Assembly (NCBI GenBank): GCA_030043595.1
Contig: JASHXJ010000414.1
Span: 1 to 9,198, forward strand
Source of the DNA: Trebonia sp.
GTDB taxonomy: Bacteria > Actinomycetota > Actinomycetes > Streptosporangiales > Streptosporangiaceae
Reading direction: 5' to 3'
DNA length: 9,198 nucleotides
A program made the position numbers and the translations under genes. Each line of letters starts with the position of its first letter. The stretch's first letter is position 1. This document shows, piece by piece, positions 1 to 5,701 of this stretch. The notes under the pieces are model-generated. The model made no database searches and was not told the DNA's origin. It was given only the letters and a program-made list of their open reading frames with translations.

Positions 1-1
1 G

Positions 2-1018
2 AAAAAGAAGATCGGGTTCCTGTCCTTCGGGCACTGGCGCGACATATTGGGGTCGCGGACGCGCAGCGCCGCTGACGCGCTGCTGCAGACGATCGAGCTC
101 GCGCAGCGGTGCGAGGAGATGGGCGCGGACGGGGCTTTCGTCCGGGTCCACCACTGGGAGCGGCAGCTTGCCTCACCGTTTCCGCTACTGGCCGCGATCG
201 GCGCGAAGACGAGCCGGATCGAGATCGGCACCGCCGTCATAGACATGCGGTACGAGAATCCCCTCTACATGGCCGAGGAAGCCGCGGCGGCGGACCTGAT
301 CAGCGGCGGACGCCTGCAGCTCGGGATCAGCAGGGGGTCGCCGGAGGTCGCGCTGCGCGGGGCGGAGTCGTTTGGGTACGTGCCCGCCGAGGGGGAGAGC
401 GCCGCGGACAACGCGCGGCGCAAGACAGAGATCTTCCTGGCCGCGATCAACGGCGCTGCCGTCGCGCGGACCGACCCGGCGCGCAGCGGAATCAGTGGCG
501 GGCTGGCCATCCAGCCGCAGTCGCCGGGCCTGGCCGACCGCATCTGGTGGGGCGCCGGCTCCAACGCCACCGCGCAGTGGGCCGCCAGGCTTGGCATGAA
601 CCTGCAGTCGTCCACGCTCAAGGACCACGAGTCGGACAAGCCGTTCCACGTCCAGCAGGCCGAGCAGATCAGGCTCTTCCGCGACGCGTGGCAGGAAGCC
701 GGCCATCAGCGCGAGCCGCGCGTCTCGGTGAGCCGCTCGATCTTCGCGCTGCTGGACAAGCAGGACTGGCTGTACTTCGGCGACCGCAACCAGGACGAGG
801 ATCAGGTCGGCTTCATCGGCGACGAGCACCGGGCGATCTTCGGCCGCAGCTACGCCGCCGAGCCGGACAAGCTAATCGAGCAGCTCAGGGAGGACGAGGC
901 GATCGCCGCCGCCGATACTCTCCTGCTCACGGTCCCGAATCAGCTAGGCGTCGACTATAACGCCCACGTCATCGAGTCAATCCTCACCCATGTAGCGCCG
1001 GCCCTCGGCTGGCGATGA
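2..1018 (+). CDS. LLM-class (luciferase-like) flavin-dependent oxidoreductase, 5' edge of window
   Basis: The frame is open from base 2, giving KKKIGFLSFGHWRD at the start of the visible protein, typical of the first beta strand of luciferase-like monooxygenases (Pfam Bac_luciferase, TIM barrel). Base 1 is G, so the preceding codon could be ATG, GTG or TTG; the true start is probably that codon, giving about 339 aa, normal for the family. The TTG at 47 is not a convincing start because it discards beta strand 1. Other family features are the stretch around IEIGTAVIDMRYENPLYMAEE (usual IxLGTAV.. ..P..xAEE pattern), then SGGRLQLGISRGSPE (usual GR..lGiGRG). Such enzymes use FMN or F420 to oxidise or reduce small organic substrates in the cytoplasm; the substrate and cofactor cannot be read from the sequence. 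The gene ends in TGA and is followed by 203 bp of spacer, so it is not obviously co-transcribed with the next gene. Confidence 0.9.
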   Translation, partial: KKKIGFLSFGHWRDILGSRTRSAADALLQTIELAQRCEEMGADGAFVRVHHWERQLASPFPLLAAIGAKTSRIEIGTAVIDMRYENPLYMAEEAAAADLISGGRLQLGISRGSPEVALRGAESFGYVPAEGESAADNARRKTEIFLAAINGAAVARTDPARSGISGGLAIQPQSPGLADRIWWGAGSNATAQWAARLGMNLQSSTLKDHESDKPFHVQQAEQIRLFRDAWQEAGHQREPRVSVSRSIFALLDKQDWLYFGDRNQDEDQVGFIGDEHRAIFGRSYAAEPDKLIEQLREDEAIAAADTLLLTVPNQLGVDYNAHVIESILTHVAPALGWR

Positions 1019-1052
1019 CGTGCAGTCGCTTCCGCAGCGCAAGTGGCGGTGG

Positions 1053-1068
1053 CGGATAACCGGATAAC
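1053..1068. repeat. Two tandem copies of CGGATAAC
   Basis: CGGATAAC occurs twice back to back in the spacer after the oxidoreductase gene (1053-1060 and 1061-1068). It could be a slippage product or a direct-repeat binding site; nothing else in the window repeats it. Confidence 0.35.
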
Positions 1069-1090
1069 GGCGACGGGCTGAGCCGCCGCG

Positions 1091-1119
1091 TTGACACCGG
1101 ACCGTCCGGCTGCCAAAAT
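1091..1119 (+). promoter_or_regulatory. Possible sigma-70-type promoter for the 1222 gene
   Basis: A perfect -35 hexamer TTGACA (1091-1096) is followed after 17 bp by CAAAAT (1114-1119), which matches four of six bases of the -10 consensus. A second AT-rich element, TATATAAC (1157-1164), lies closer to the gene but lacks a good -35. Either could start transcription of the downstream membrane-protein gene. The first would give a leader of about 95 nt that includes the hairpin and T-run at 1129-1145. Confidence 0.4.
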
Positions 1120-1128
1120 CGGACGATC

Positions 1129-1145
1129 CGCCGGGGGCGTTTTTT
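1129..1145 (+). terminator. Weak hairpin plus T6 run
   Basis: CGCC (1129-1132) can pair with GGCG (1136-1139) around a GGG loop, and six T residues follow immediately (1140-1145). A run of six T is rare in this GC-rich sequence. The stem is only 4 bp, so it is at best a weak intrinsic terminator for the oxidoreductase gene. It lies downstream of the proposed promoter, so attenuation of the next gene is an alternative. Confidence 0.3.
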
Positions 1146-1221
1146 CGGTAATTGTCTATATAACGCCGTGATTGTCGAAGCGAGAACCGGGTAAGCGGCC
1201 GCCAAGCGTGGAGAATCATTC

Positions 1222-2376
1222 ATGTCGACGAATTCGGAAAACGGCCAGGTCCCGCCTGTGCAGGCAGTCATCCCCGTGCCGCCGCCCGCGGGGTCGGTCT
1301 TTGCCCTCGGCTGGCTGATGGCACAGCTGTTCGACGGCCGCCGCCGCGCGAGCCTCGCCGACCGGCAGCCGCCCTTCGACGCCGCGGTTCAGCTGCCGCT
1401 GGTCGCCAACCTCGACACGGAAGACCTGCTGAGCTTCCTCGTCGCCGATCTGCATGACCTGCTCGCGCCGTTCCCGGGCGTTTCGGATGCCGCCGTCCGG
1501 GCCGAGGCGGCCAAGGAGCCGGGCAGCGCGGACCCCTTCGACCAGGGCACGTTCGACGGCCTCGTTGGCGAACTGCACCTGGCCATCCTGGACGAGCTCG
1601 CCGACGACATCGAACAGCTCAGCGCCTACCAGCTGGGCCTGGCCCTGAGCGACATGTGCTGGCTGGGCAGCTCGGACGGCGGCCCGGACACCTTCATCGC
1701 GATATTCAGGCGCGACCAGGTTGCCGCCATGCAGACATGGCTGAACGGCTCGGGCAGCGCGATCCCGCCGTCGACGGCGACAATCGTCGGCCAGTCCCTG
1801 TCCAAGTGGGCGGACTGGGTTGACGTCAACGCGCCGAAGCTGCGGGCCAGTAACGCCAGCGCATGGGCGTCCTCGGCGGACGTGGTGCTCGGCGCGCTGC
1901 GCATGCAGGGAACGATCTGGCATTCCGCGCTCACCGCCAACCCTGACGTGAGCCTCAATCCGGCGATGGGGGCGTGGGTGCAGGCCGCGAATTCCATCGC
2001 CCGGGCCACGCGGACCGTGACCCTCACTATCCTGCGGCGGTTCTGGTGGGTCGTGCTCGTCAGCGCCGCGGCGCTGGCGGGGCTGCTCTACCTGGTGATC
2101 TCAAGCCTCAGCGGCGCGTCCCAGGTGTGGGCAAGCCTGGCCACCGTGGGGGCTGTCCTCGGCGGCGGCAGCGCCGGCCTGGGCTCGGGTGTCTCCAGGG
2201 CCTTCGGCGGAATCGGGTACGAGGTCTGGAGCGCGGCCAAGCTCGACGCGCAGGCCTGGAACGTGACCTATCTCCCGGCCATGACGCAGACCACGAAGCA
2301 GCGTTCCCAGCTCGACAGCCGCGGCGTCGCGACACCCCAGATCAGGAAGAACGTCGACCGGCCCGTAACGAGCTGA
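1222..2376 (+). CDS. Uncharacterised membrane-anchored protein, 384 aa
   Basis: I do not recognise a named family. ATG 1222 is preceded by GGAGA (1210-1214) at 7 nt spacing. Residues 1-23 are polar and Pro-rich. Residues 24-265 look soluble and largely helical and contain two similar short motifs, FALGWLMAQLF (27-37) and AYQLGLALSDMCWLG (135-149), which may mark a duplicated helical unit. A strong transmembrane helix follows at about 274-296 (starting FWWVVLVSAAAL), then a Gly-rich hydrophobic stretch at about 302-325 that could be a second membrane helix. A 55-60-residue polar tail ends in a basic segment. There is no signal peptide. Two arginines (272-273) just before the first helix suggest that the large N-terminal part is cytoplasmic, with the C-terminus returning to the cytoplasm if both helices cross. 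The 3' end overlaps the opposite-strand gene at 2342-2818 by 35 bp. Function is unknown. Confidence 0.82.
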   Translation: MSTNSENGQVPPVQAVIPVPPPAGSVFALGWLMAQLFDGRRRASLADRQPPFDAAVQLPLVANLDTEDLLSFLVADLHDLLAPFPGVSDAAVRAEAAKEPGSADPFDQGTFDGLVGELHLAILDELADDIEQLSAYQLGLALSDMCWLGSSDGGPDTFIAIFRRDQVAAMQTWLNGSGSAIPPSTATIVGQSLSKWADWVDVNAPKLRASNASAWASSADVVLGALRMQGTIWHSALTANPDVSLNPAMGAWVQAANSIARATRTVTLTILRRFWWVVLVSAAALAGLLYLVISSLSGASQVWASLATVGAVLGGGSAGLGSGVSRAFGGIGYEVWSAAKLDAQAWNVTYLPAMTQTTKQRSQLDSRGVATPQIRKNVDRPVTS

Positions 2377-2818
2377 CCGGGATCCGCTCAGCCCCGGCTT
2401 CATGCCATTCCGCAGCCGGCGCCCCGGGCTGCTCGCACACCGAGAGCTGGACGGTCCACATCGCGGTCGTCAGCACCACGAACCGCTGCAGCCGCTGTCG
2501 CAGCGCGGCGATATTGCCGCTGTACGCCGCCTCGCGGGCAGAGGCGACAGCATCATCGGCGGCATGCTCAAGCCTGGCCTGCCTCGCGGCCAGCAGCGAC
2601 AGGTTCGCCGAACGAGGACGACTGTCGCTCACGGCGGCCAGGGCGGCGCGACCGGCTGCCTTGGCCTCGGCGAGGATCGCACTCGTCGCCTGCGCGACCT
2701 GCTCCGTGGCATCAGGTGGGAGCGGCGTGCCGAGCATGTCGCTGGCGAACATGTGCAGGACCGCGATATGCGGTATGCAGCGAGCCTGGTAATCACGCAA
2801 CTCTTCTGTCCCGGTCAT
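2342..2818 (-). CDS. Uncharacterised small helical protein, 158 aa
   Basis: The start is ATG at 2818, chosen because GGAGGGGG lies just upstream on the minus strand (ATG spacing about 9 nt after GGAGG). The frame stays open further upstream, but that part lies in the divergent promoter region and in the neighbouring gene, so the longer version is rejected. The product is Ala-rich and almost certainly alpha-helical. Residues 35-65 and 70-115 form amphipathic, coiled-coil-like stretches (for example AARQARLEHAADDAVASARE). A more hydrophobic piece with two Trp/Cys-containing segments lies at 112-130, and the tail is basic. I see no catalytic motif and recognise no family. It has one rare TTA codon near the C-terminus. 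It is divergent from the eRF1-like gene and shares with it the DosR-type palindrome at 2876-2889, which sits 57 nt upstream of this start, a good distance for control of this gene. It is tail-to-tail with the membrane-protein gene. Confidence 0.7.
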   Translation of the reverse strand: MTGTEELRDYQARCIPHIAVLHMFASDMLGTPLPPDATEQVAQATSAILAEAKAAGRAALAAVSDSRPRSANLSLLAARQARLEHAADDAVASAREAAYSGNIAALRQRLQRFVVLTTAMWTVQLSVCEQPGAPAAEWHEAGAERIPVSSLRAGRRSS

Positions 2819-2846
2819 GATCCACCCCCTCCGTTGGGCGGACTCC

Positions 2847-2852
2847 ATTTGA
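2847..2852 (-). promoter_or_regulatory. Possible -10 element of the 158-aa gene
   Basis: On the minus strand TCAAAT (2852 down to 2847) matches four of six bases of TATAAT. It lies 23 bp downstream of the DosR-type box and would put the transcript start near 2840, leaving a leader of about 20 nt that just contains the ribosome-binding site. The match is weak; the case rests on spacing. Confidence 0.25.
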
Positions 2853-2875
2853 GCCTTCGCGCAGCCGCCGGTCCA

Positions 2876-2889
2876 GGGACGTTGGTCCC
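2876..2889. promoter_or_regulatory. DosR/DevR-type palindrome GGGACGTTGGTCCC
   Basis: GGGAC (2876-2880), a 4-bp spacer GTTG, and GTCCC (2885-2889) form a perfect inverted repeat. The published mycobacterial DosR box is TTSGGGACTWWAGTCCCSAA. Both 5-bp half-sites and the 4-bp spacing are identical; the spacer matches at two of four positions, and of the flanking bases only the right-hand S matches. The box lies in the spacer between the divergent 158-aa gene and the eRF1-like gene, a typical regulator position. No dosR/dosS homologue is in the window, so the cognate regulator is inferred. A plain 5-bp hairpin is the alternative. Confidence 0.5.
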
Positions 2890-2914
2890 GCGTCCGGGCA
2901 CGCCTGGGGCACAC

Positions 2915-2926
2915 GGGACGTTTGGT
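2915..2926. repeat. Second, degenerate copy of the GGGACGTTGGT half-box
   Basis: GGGACGTTTGGT (2915-2926) repeats the left part of the palindrome at 2876-2886 with one inserted T. The right half-site is not conserved, so it could be a low-affinity secondary site at most. Confidence 0.25.
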
Positions 2927-3046
2927 GTCGCGGGCGGGCGGTAAGCCCCGTCTCATGGTCAGGTCATGGGTACGGACCTTCGCCTCTGCCCGCACGGCTA
3001 GCGCGGAGCCACTATGAAGGCCGGTGGACCGGGGAGAGGGTGGGTG

Positions 3047-4180
3047 ATGATCAGCTACGCGGATGTCGAGAAGCTGCTCGCCATTCACGGCGACGAGTGG
3101 CCGGTGCTGTCGCTGTACCTGGAGGTCCCGCTGGATCAGCAGAAGGTGCGAGCGGTTCCCGCCAGGGCGGCCGACCTGATCGCGGCGGCAGCTGGCCCTG
3201 CTGACGGGCTGGTCCGCTCCCGAGCGCGGCAGGAGGTGCGCAAGCTTTTCGGGGCGGGCGTGCACAACTGGCTGGGGCATTGCGCCGGCATCTTCGTCTG
3301 CGGCCCGGCGAGCCTCGCGCAGGCCATTAAGCTCCCTGCCGGCACGGGGGAGCGTGCCGTGTTCGCGACCCGGCCACACGTCAGGCCGCTGCTCGCCGCG
3401 CTGCAGCGCCATCCGGCCTACTGGACGGTCGTGGTCAATCGCCGGCACGCCTGGCTGTTCTCGGTGTCAGGAGACGAGATCGGGCTGGTAGCGCAGCCGA
3501 CCGCTCCGGGGGTGCCGAGCGCGGGCTACGGGGGCTGGTACGGGCTGCAGTCCTATGGCATCAACGAGCGCGTCGCCGGGCTCGCGCATCAGCACTTCGA
3601 GGACACCGCCGAACTGCTCGCCAGGGCAATGCGCCGCACGCCCGGTGAGATGTTCGTGGTGGGCGGCCACGCCGCCACCATCCCGCGGTTCCTCGCCACC
3701 CTGGGACATGACGCACGCGACCGTTTCGCGGGCAGCTTCGTGGTGGACACCGCGACGATGACACCTGCCAGGATCCGCGCGCTTGCCGATCCGGTGATCG
3801 CGACCTGGGTGGACAGGACGGAACAGGATCTGGCCGACCGGATCGGGCGGGAACCGCCAGGCGGACTCGCCGCCGTCGGCTTGCCGGAGTGCCTGGCCGC
3901 GATCGGCCAGCATTCCATCCGGGTCCTCGCGGTGCCCGGTCAAGCGCTCGTCCCGGGTTTCGCGTGCCGGGCATGCGGCGCGCTCGGCACCACCCGGGCC
4001 GAGCTCCATGCGCGCCAGCCCGGTTGCGCGCATCCTGGCCCGAATGCGATCGCCGTCCCGGACCTGGTCGAGGAGCTGGCGGTCGCCGTGATCGGCGACG
4101 GCGGACGGGTCGAGACTCTCGCCGATCCGCCGGGCGGCATCGCCGCGCTGCTGCGATTCCCGCTGGTCCCGCCGGGTTAG
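3047..4180 (+). CDS. Bacterial eRF1-like (baeRF/Vms1-type) protein, 377 aa
   Basis: This appears to be a bacterial relative of the archaeo-eukaryotic release factor eRF1, a family proposed to act on peptidyl-tRNA at stalled or hibernating ribosomes. Residues 1-125 form the N-terminal domain (WPVLSLYLEV near 18-27). Residues 126-260 form an RNase-H-like middle domain starting WTVVVNRRHAWLFSV. It carries a loop with GGWYGLQ (162-168) followed by H181/H183, in the place where related proteins carry a GGQ-like or GGWSQ loop. Residues 265-377 resemble eRF1 domain 3, with a broken zinc-ribbon pattern, CRAC (307-310) plus C327, then VPDLVEELAVAVIGDGGRVE. Three ATG/GTG starts are in frame. ATG 3047 or GTG 3044 is favoured by GGGGAGAGG at 3031-3039; ATG 3014 has only GGAG at 5 nt and adds a low-complexity stretch. 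The methyltransferase gene follows after 10 nt. M. tuberculosis Rv2629 is a DosR-regulon protein of this general type, which fits the upstream box. The exact baeRF subfamily is not settled. Confidence 0.75.
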   Translation: MISYADVEKLLAIHGDEWPVLSLYLEVPLDQQKVRAVPARAADLIAAAAGPADGLVRSRARQEVRKLFGAGVHNWLGHCAGIFVCGPASLAQAIKLPAGTGERAVFATRPHVRPLLAALQRHPAYWTVVVNRRHAWLFSVSGDEIGLVAQPTAPGVPSAGYGGWYGLQSYGINERVAGLAHQHFEDTAELLARAMRRTPGEMFVVGGHAATIPRFLATLGHDARDRFAGSFVVDTATMTPARIRALADPVIATWVDRTEQDLADRIGREPPGGLAAVGLPECLAAIGQHSIRVLAVPGQALVPGFACRACGALGTTRAELHARQPGCAHPGPNAIAVPDLVEELAVAVIGDGGRVETLADPPGGIAALLRFPLVPPG

Positions 4181-4190
4181 CATCGCTTCC

Positions 4191-4931
4191 ATGGCTGACA
4201 TCGAGGACGCCGCGGAAGACACCAACGCCGCCGTCTGGAAGTCCGACATCGGCGTCAGCTTCTGGAAGTCGACCGCGAGCGACCGGGAACGGCGCCGGGC
4301 GGGCCACCGGGAGCTGATGGCCGAGCTACTGCCGTTCGACGCGGCCGAGCCGTTCACGTTCGCCGACCTCGGTGCGGGCACGGGCGCGGCGGCCCGGACG
4401 ATCCTCGACCATTTCAGCGGCGCGCACGCGATCCTCGCGGACTTCTCGCCGCAGATGATGGCGCAGGGTGCGCTTGAGCTCGAGCCGTACACGGGCAGGT
4501 ACACCTACGTCGAGTTCGACCTGACGCAGGTCGGCGGCTGGCCAGCGCAGATTCCCGACCCGGTCGACGCGGTGATCAGCTCGCTGTCCGTGCACCATCT
4601 CAGGGACGAGCGCAAGCAGACGCTGTTCGGCGAGATCATCGCGCACCTGGCGCCCGGCGGGTGGTACCTCAACTACGACCCGGTCATGCCACCAGACCCG
4701 GTGGTGGAGGAGGCCTGGCTGCGGGCCGGCGACAGGCGCGATCCGTCCGCCGCGGACAAGCGCGCCCACCGCAGCCCGGAGGAGCACCTCCGGTACGAGA
4801 ACCACGTCCGTTACATGATCCCGCTGGAGCCGCAGCTCGGCTTCCTGCGCGCGGCCGGGTTCGAGGGCGTGGACGTGTACTGGAAGGAACTCGACTACGT
4901 CATCTACGGCGGCCGCCGTCCCAGGGCGTAA
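4191..4931 (+). CDS. Class I SAM-dependent methyltransferase, 246 aa
   Basis: A cytoplasmic Rossmann-fold enzyme that transfers a methyl group from S-adenosylmethionine; the acceptor is unknown. Motif I is FADLGAGTGA (57-66). The acidic residue after strand 2 is D84 in LADFSPQMM, and the strand-3 acidic position is probably D110 in VEFDL. The motif IV region is VDAVISSLSVHHL (125-137), and LAPGGWYL (153-160) is the usual motif after helix E. Length and order are normal for Methyltransf_25/11-type proteins, and the end (DYVIYGGRRPRA) looks natural. ATG 4191 is 10 nt after the TAG of the eRF1-like gene and has no clear Shine-Dalgarno sequence, so translation may be coupled to that gene. Its last 606 bp are covered on the other strand by the over-long TetR frame; the methyl-transfer motifs show that this strand is the genuine coding one here. 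Confidence 0.9.
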   Translation: MADIEDAAEDTNAAVWKSDIGVSFWKSTASDRERRRAGHRELMAELLPFDAAEPFTFADLGAGTGAAARTILDHFSGAHAILADFSPQMMAQGALELEPYTGRYTYVEFDLTQVGGWPAQIPDPVDAVISSLSVHHLRDERKQTLFGEIIAHLAPGGWYLNYDPVMPPDPVVEEAWLRAGDRRDPSAADKRAHRSPEEHLRYENHVRYMIPLEPQLGFLRAAGFEGVDVYWKELDYVIYGGRRPRA

Positions 4932-5630
4932 CTGAGCCTGCGCGGTCCGCCCGGCGATCGCCTCCACGCCGGCGATGAACACGCTGACCCCCAGCTCGTA
5001 GTGGAAGTCAGGATCGTCGCACGCGGTCATCGGTATGGCGCACTCCACCAGCCTCGGGTACCTGGCCGACGGCAGGGTCGCCAGCACGACCTGCTTCCTG
5101 CGCTGCAGTTCCGCCCGCTCCTCCCGGCCGAGTGACTCTATTCCCGGCTCGCTCATGACGAGCATCAGCCCGGTCCACAGCGCCGACCGCGCGATCTGGC
5201 TCGAGTACCTGGAGTCGAATCCGGCGCCGCGCAGGACCTCCAGGGTGACCTCCATCGCGCGCAGCGCCGATTCGTTCTGCTTTTCGGACTGCAGCAGCAG
5301 CTGCGGGGCGGCCGGGTGGGCGCGCAGCACCCGCAGCAGGGACTCAAGCAGCCCCCGCAGCTGCGCCGGCCAGGGTGCCGCGGTGTCGATGTCCACGTCG
5401 ATCTCGGCCCAGACGCGCTCGGCGAGCCCGGCGAGCAGCTCGTCCTTGCTGCGGAAATGCCAGTACAGCGCCATCGGGGTGACGCCGAGTGCGGTGGCGA
5501 GCCTGCGGATCGTCAGCGCGTCCAGGCCATCGGCATCGGCGAGCTGCAGCGCCCGGTCGACCACGGCCTTCCTGGTCAGCCGGCTGCGCTCGCCCTCATC
5601 GCGCGCTGGTTCCGCCATCGGTTCAGTCAT
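4326..5630 (-). CDS. TetR-family transcriptional repressor with abnormal C-terminal read-through
   Basis: Start ATG 5630 is chosen for AGGTGG 5 nt upstream on the minus strand; the frame also has a TTG at 5663 that would sit inside the promoter. Residues 20-66 are a TetR_N DNA-binding domain, with helix-turn-helix TIRRLATALGVTPMALYWHF (40-59) and SKDELL. Residues 85-230 match the TetR_C_1 ligand and dimer domain, ending around VSVFIAGVEAIAGRT (215-229), where proteins of this family (about 215-245 aa) normally stop. Here no stop occurs. The frame continues for 201 more codons exactly antisense and in codon register with the methyltransferase gene, giving 434 aa. Residue 234 is the TTA complementary to that gene's TAA stop. 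The added part has no TetR similarity and is probably non-functional read-through. The protein diverges from the MFS exporter gene, which it most likely represses along with itself until an inducer binds. Confidence 0.82.
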   Translation of the reverse strand: MTEPMAEPARDEGERSRLTRKAVVDRALQLADADGLDALTIRRLATALGVTPMALYWHFRSKDELLAGLAERVWAEIDVDIDTAAPWPAQLRGLLESLLRVLRAHPAAPQLLLQSEKQNESALRAMEVTLEVLRGAGFDSRYSSQIARSALWTGLMLVMSEPGIESLGREERAELQRRKQVVLATLPSARYPRLVECAIPMTACDDPDFHYELGVSVFIAGVEAIAGRTAQAQLRPGTAAAVDDVVEFLPVHVHALEPGRAQEAELRLQRDHVTDVVLVPEVLLRAAVGALVRGGRIAPVAGPQPGLLHHRVWWHDRVVVEVPPAGRQVRDDLAEQRLLALVPEMVHGQRADHRVDRVGNLRWPAADLRQVELDVGVPARVRLELKRTLRHHLRREVREDRVRAAEMVEDRPGRRARARTEVGERERLGRVERQ

Positions 5631-5656
5631 CGGGCCCACCTGCCGGGAGAAGTCAC

Positions 5657-5686
5657 TTGACAACTATACGGCGTACAAGTCATCAT
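5657..5686 (+). promoter_or_regulatory. Possible promoter of the MFS gene
   Basis: A perfect TTGACA (5657-5662) is followed after 18 bp by CATCAT (5681-5686), four of six to TATAAT. Transcription from here would start near 5693 and run through the 13-bp repeats. An alternative -10, TATAAG (5710-5715), lies within the first repeats but has no good -35. In either case repressor bound at the repeats would block the exporter gene. Confidence 0.35.
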
Positions 5687-5692
5687 CGGCAA
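5663..5692 (-). promoter_or_regulatory. Likely promoter of the TetR gene
   Basis: On the minus strand TTGCCG (5692-5687, four of six to TTGACA) and TATAGT (5668-5663, five of six to TATAAT) are 18 bp apart. The start point would be near 5656, giving a leader of about 26 nt with the ribosome-binding site. The single repeat copy at 5666-5678 covers the end of this -10 and the spacer, which would allow autorepression. Confidence 0.45.
5666..5678. promoter_or_regulatory. Single operator-like copy of the 13-bp repeat
   Basis: ATACGGCGTACAA fits the consensus RTACNNCRTAYAA of the four-copy array at 5702-5753 at every position. It begins 36 bp before the array, out of phase with the 13-bp period. 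With its left flank it forms an imperfect palindrome (ACTATAC-GGC-GTACAAGT), as expected for a TetR dimer site. Confidence 0.5.
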
Positions 5693-5701
5693 TGACGACA
5701 T

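Noticed and set aside
1103..1125. CGTCCG/CGGACG 6-bp inverted repeat
   Set aside because: An 11-nt loop and no T-run directly after it; it also overlaps the proposed promoter. Such short GC arms are expected by chance.
1974..2944. Plus-strand open frames over the 158-aa gene (1974-2792 and 2402-2944)
   Set aside because: Arg/Gly/Pro-rich shadow translations without ribosome-binding sites; the minus strand gives a protein-like composition and a strong start.
2819..3448. Upstream extension of the 158-aa minus-strand gene to 3448
   Set aside because: It covers the divergent promoter region and the antisense of the eRF1-like N-terminus; ATG 2818 has a strong ribosome-binding site.
3467..4504. 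Minus-strand 345-codon frame opposite the eRF1-like gene
   Set aside because: Shadow of the eRF1-like and methyltransferase genes with no recognisable domain.
4326..4928. C-terminal 201 codons of the TetR frame as a true domain
   Set aside because: They are the in-register antisense of the methyltransferase, whose motifs I, II, IV and VI are clear. The stretch stays open because TTA, CTA and TCA codons are rare at this GC.
5657..5663. TTG at 5663 as the TetR start
   Set aside because: It has no ribosome-binding site and overlaps the likely -10 element; ATG 5630 has AGGTGG at 5 nt.
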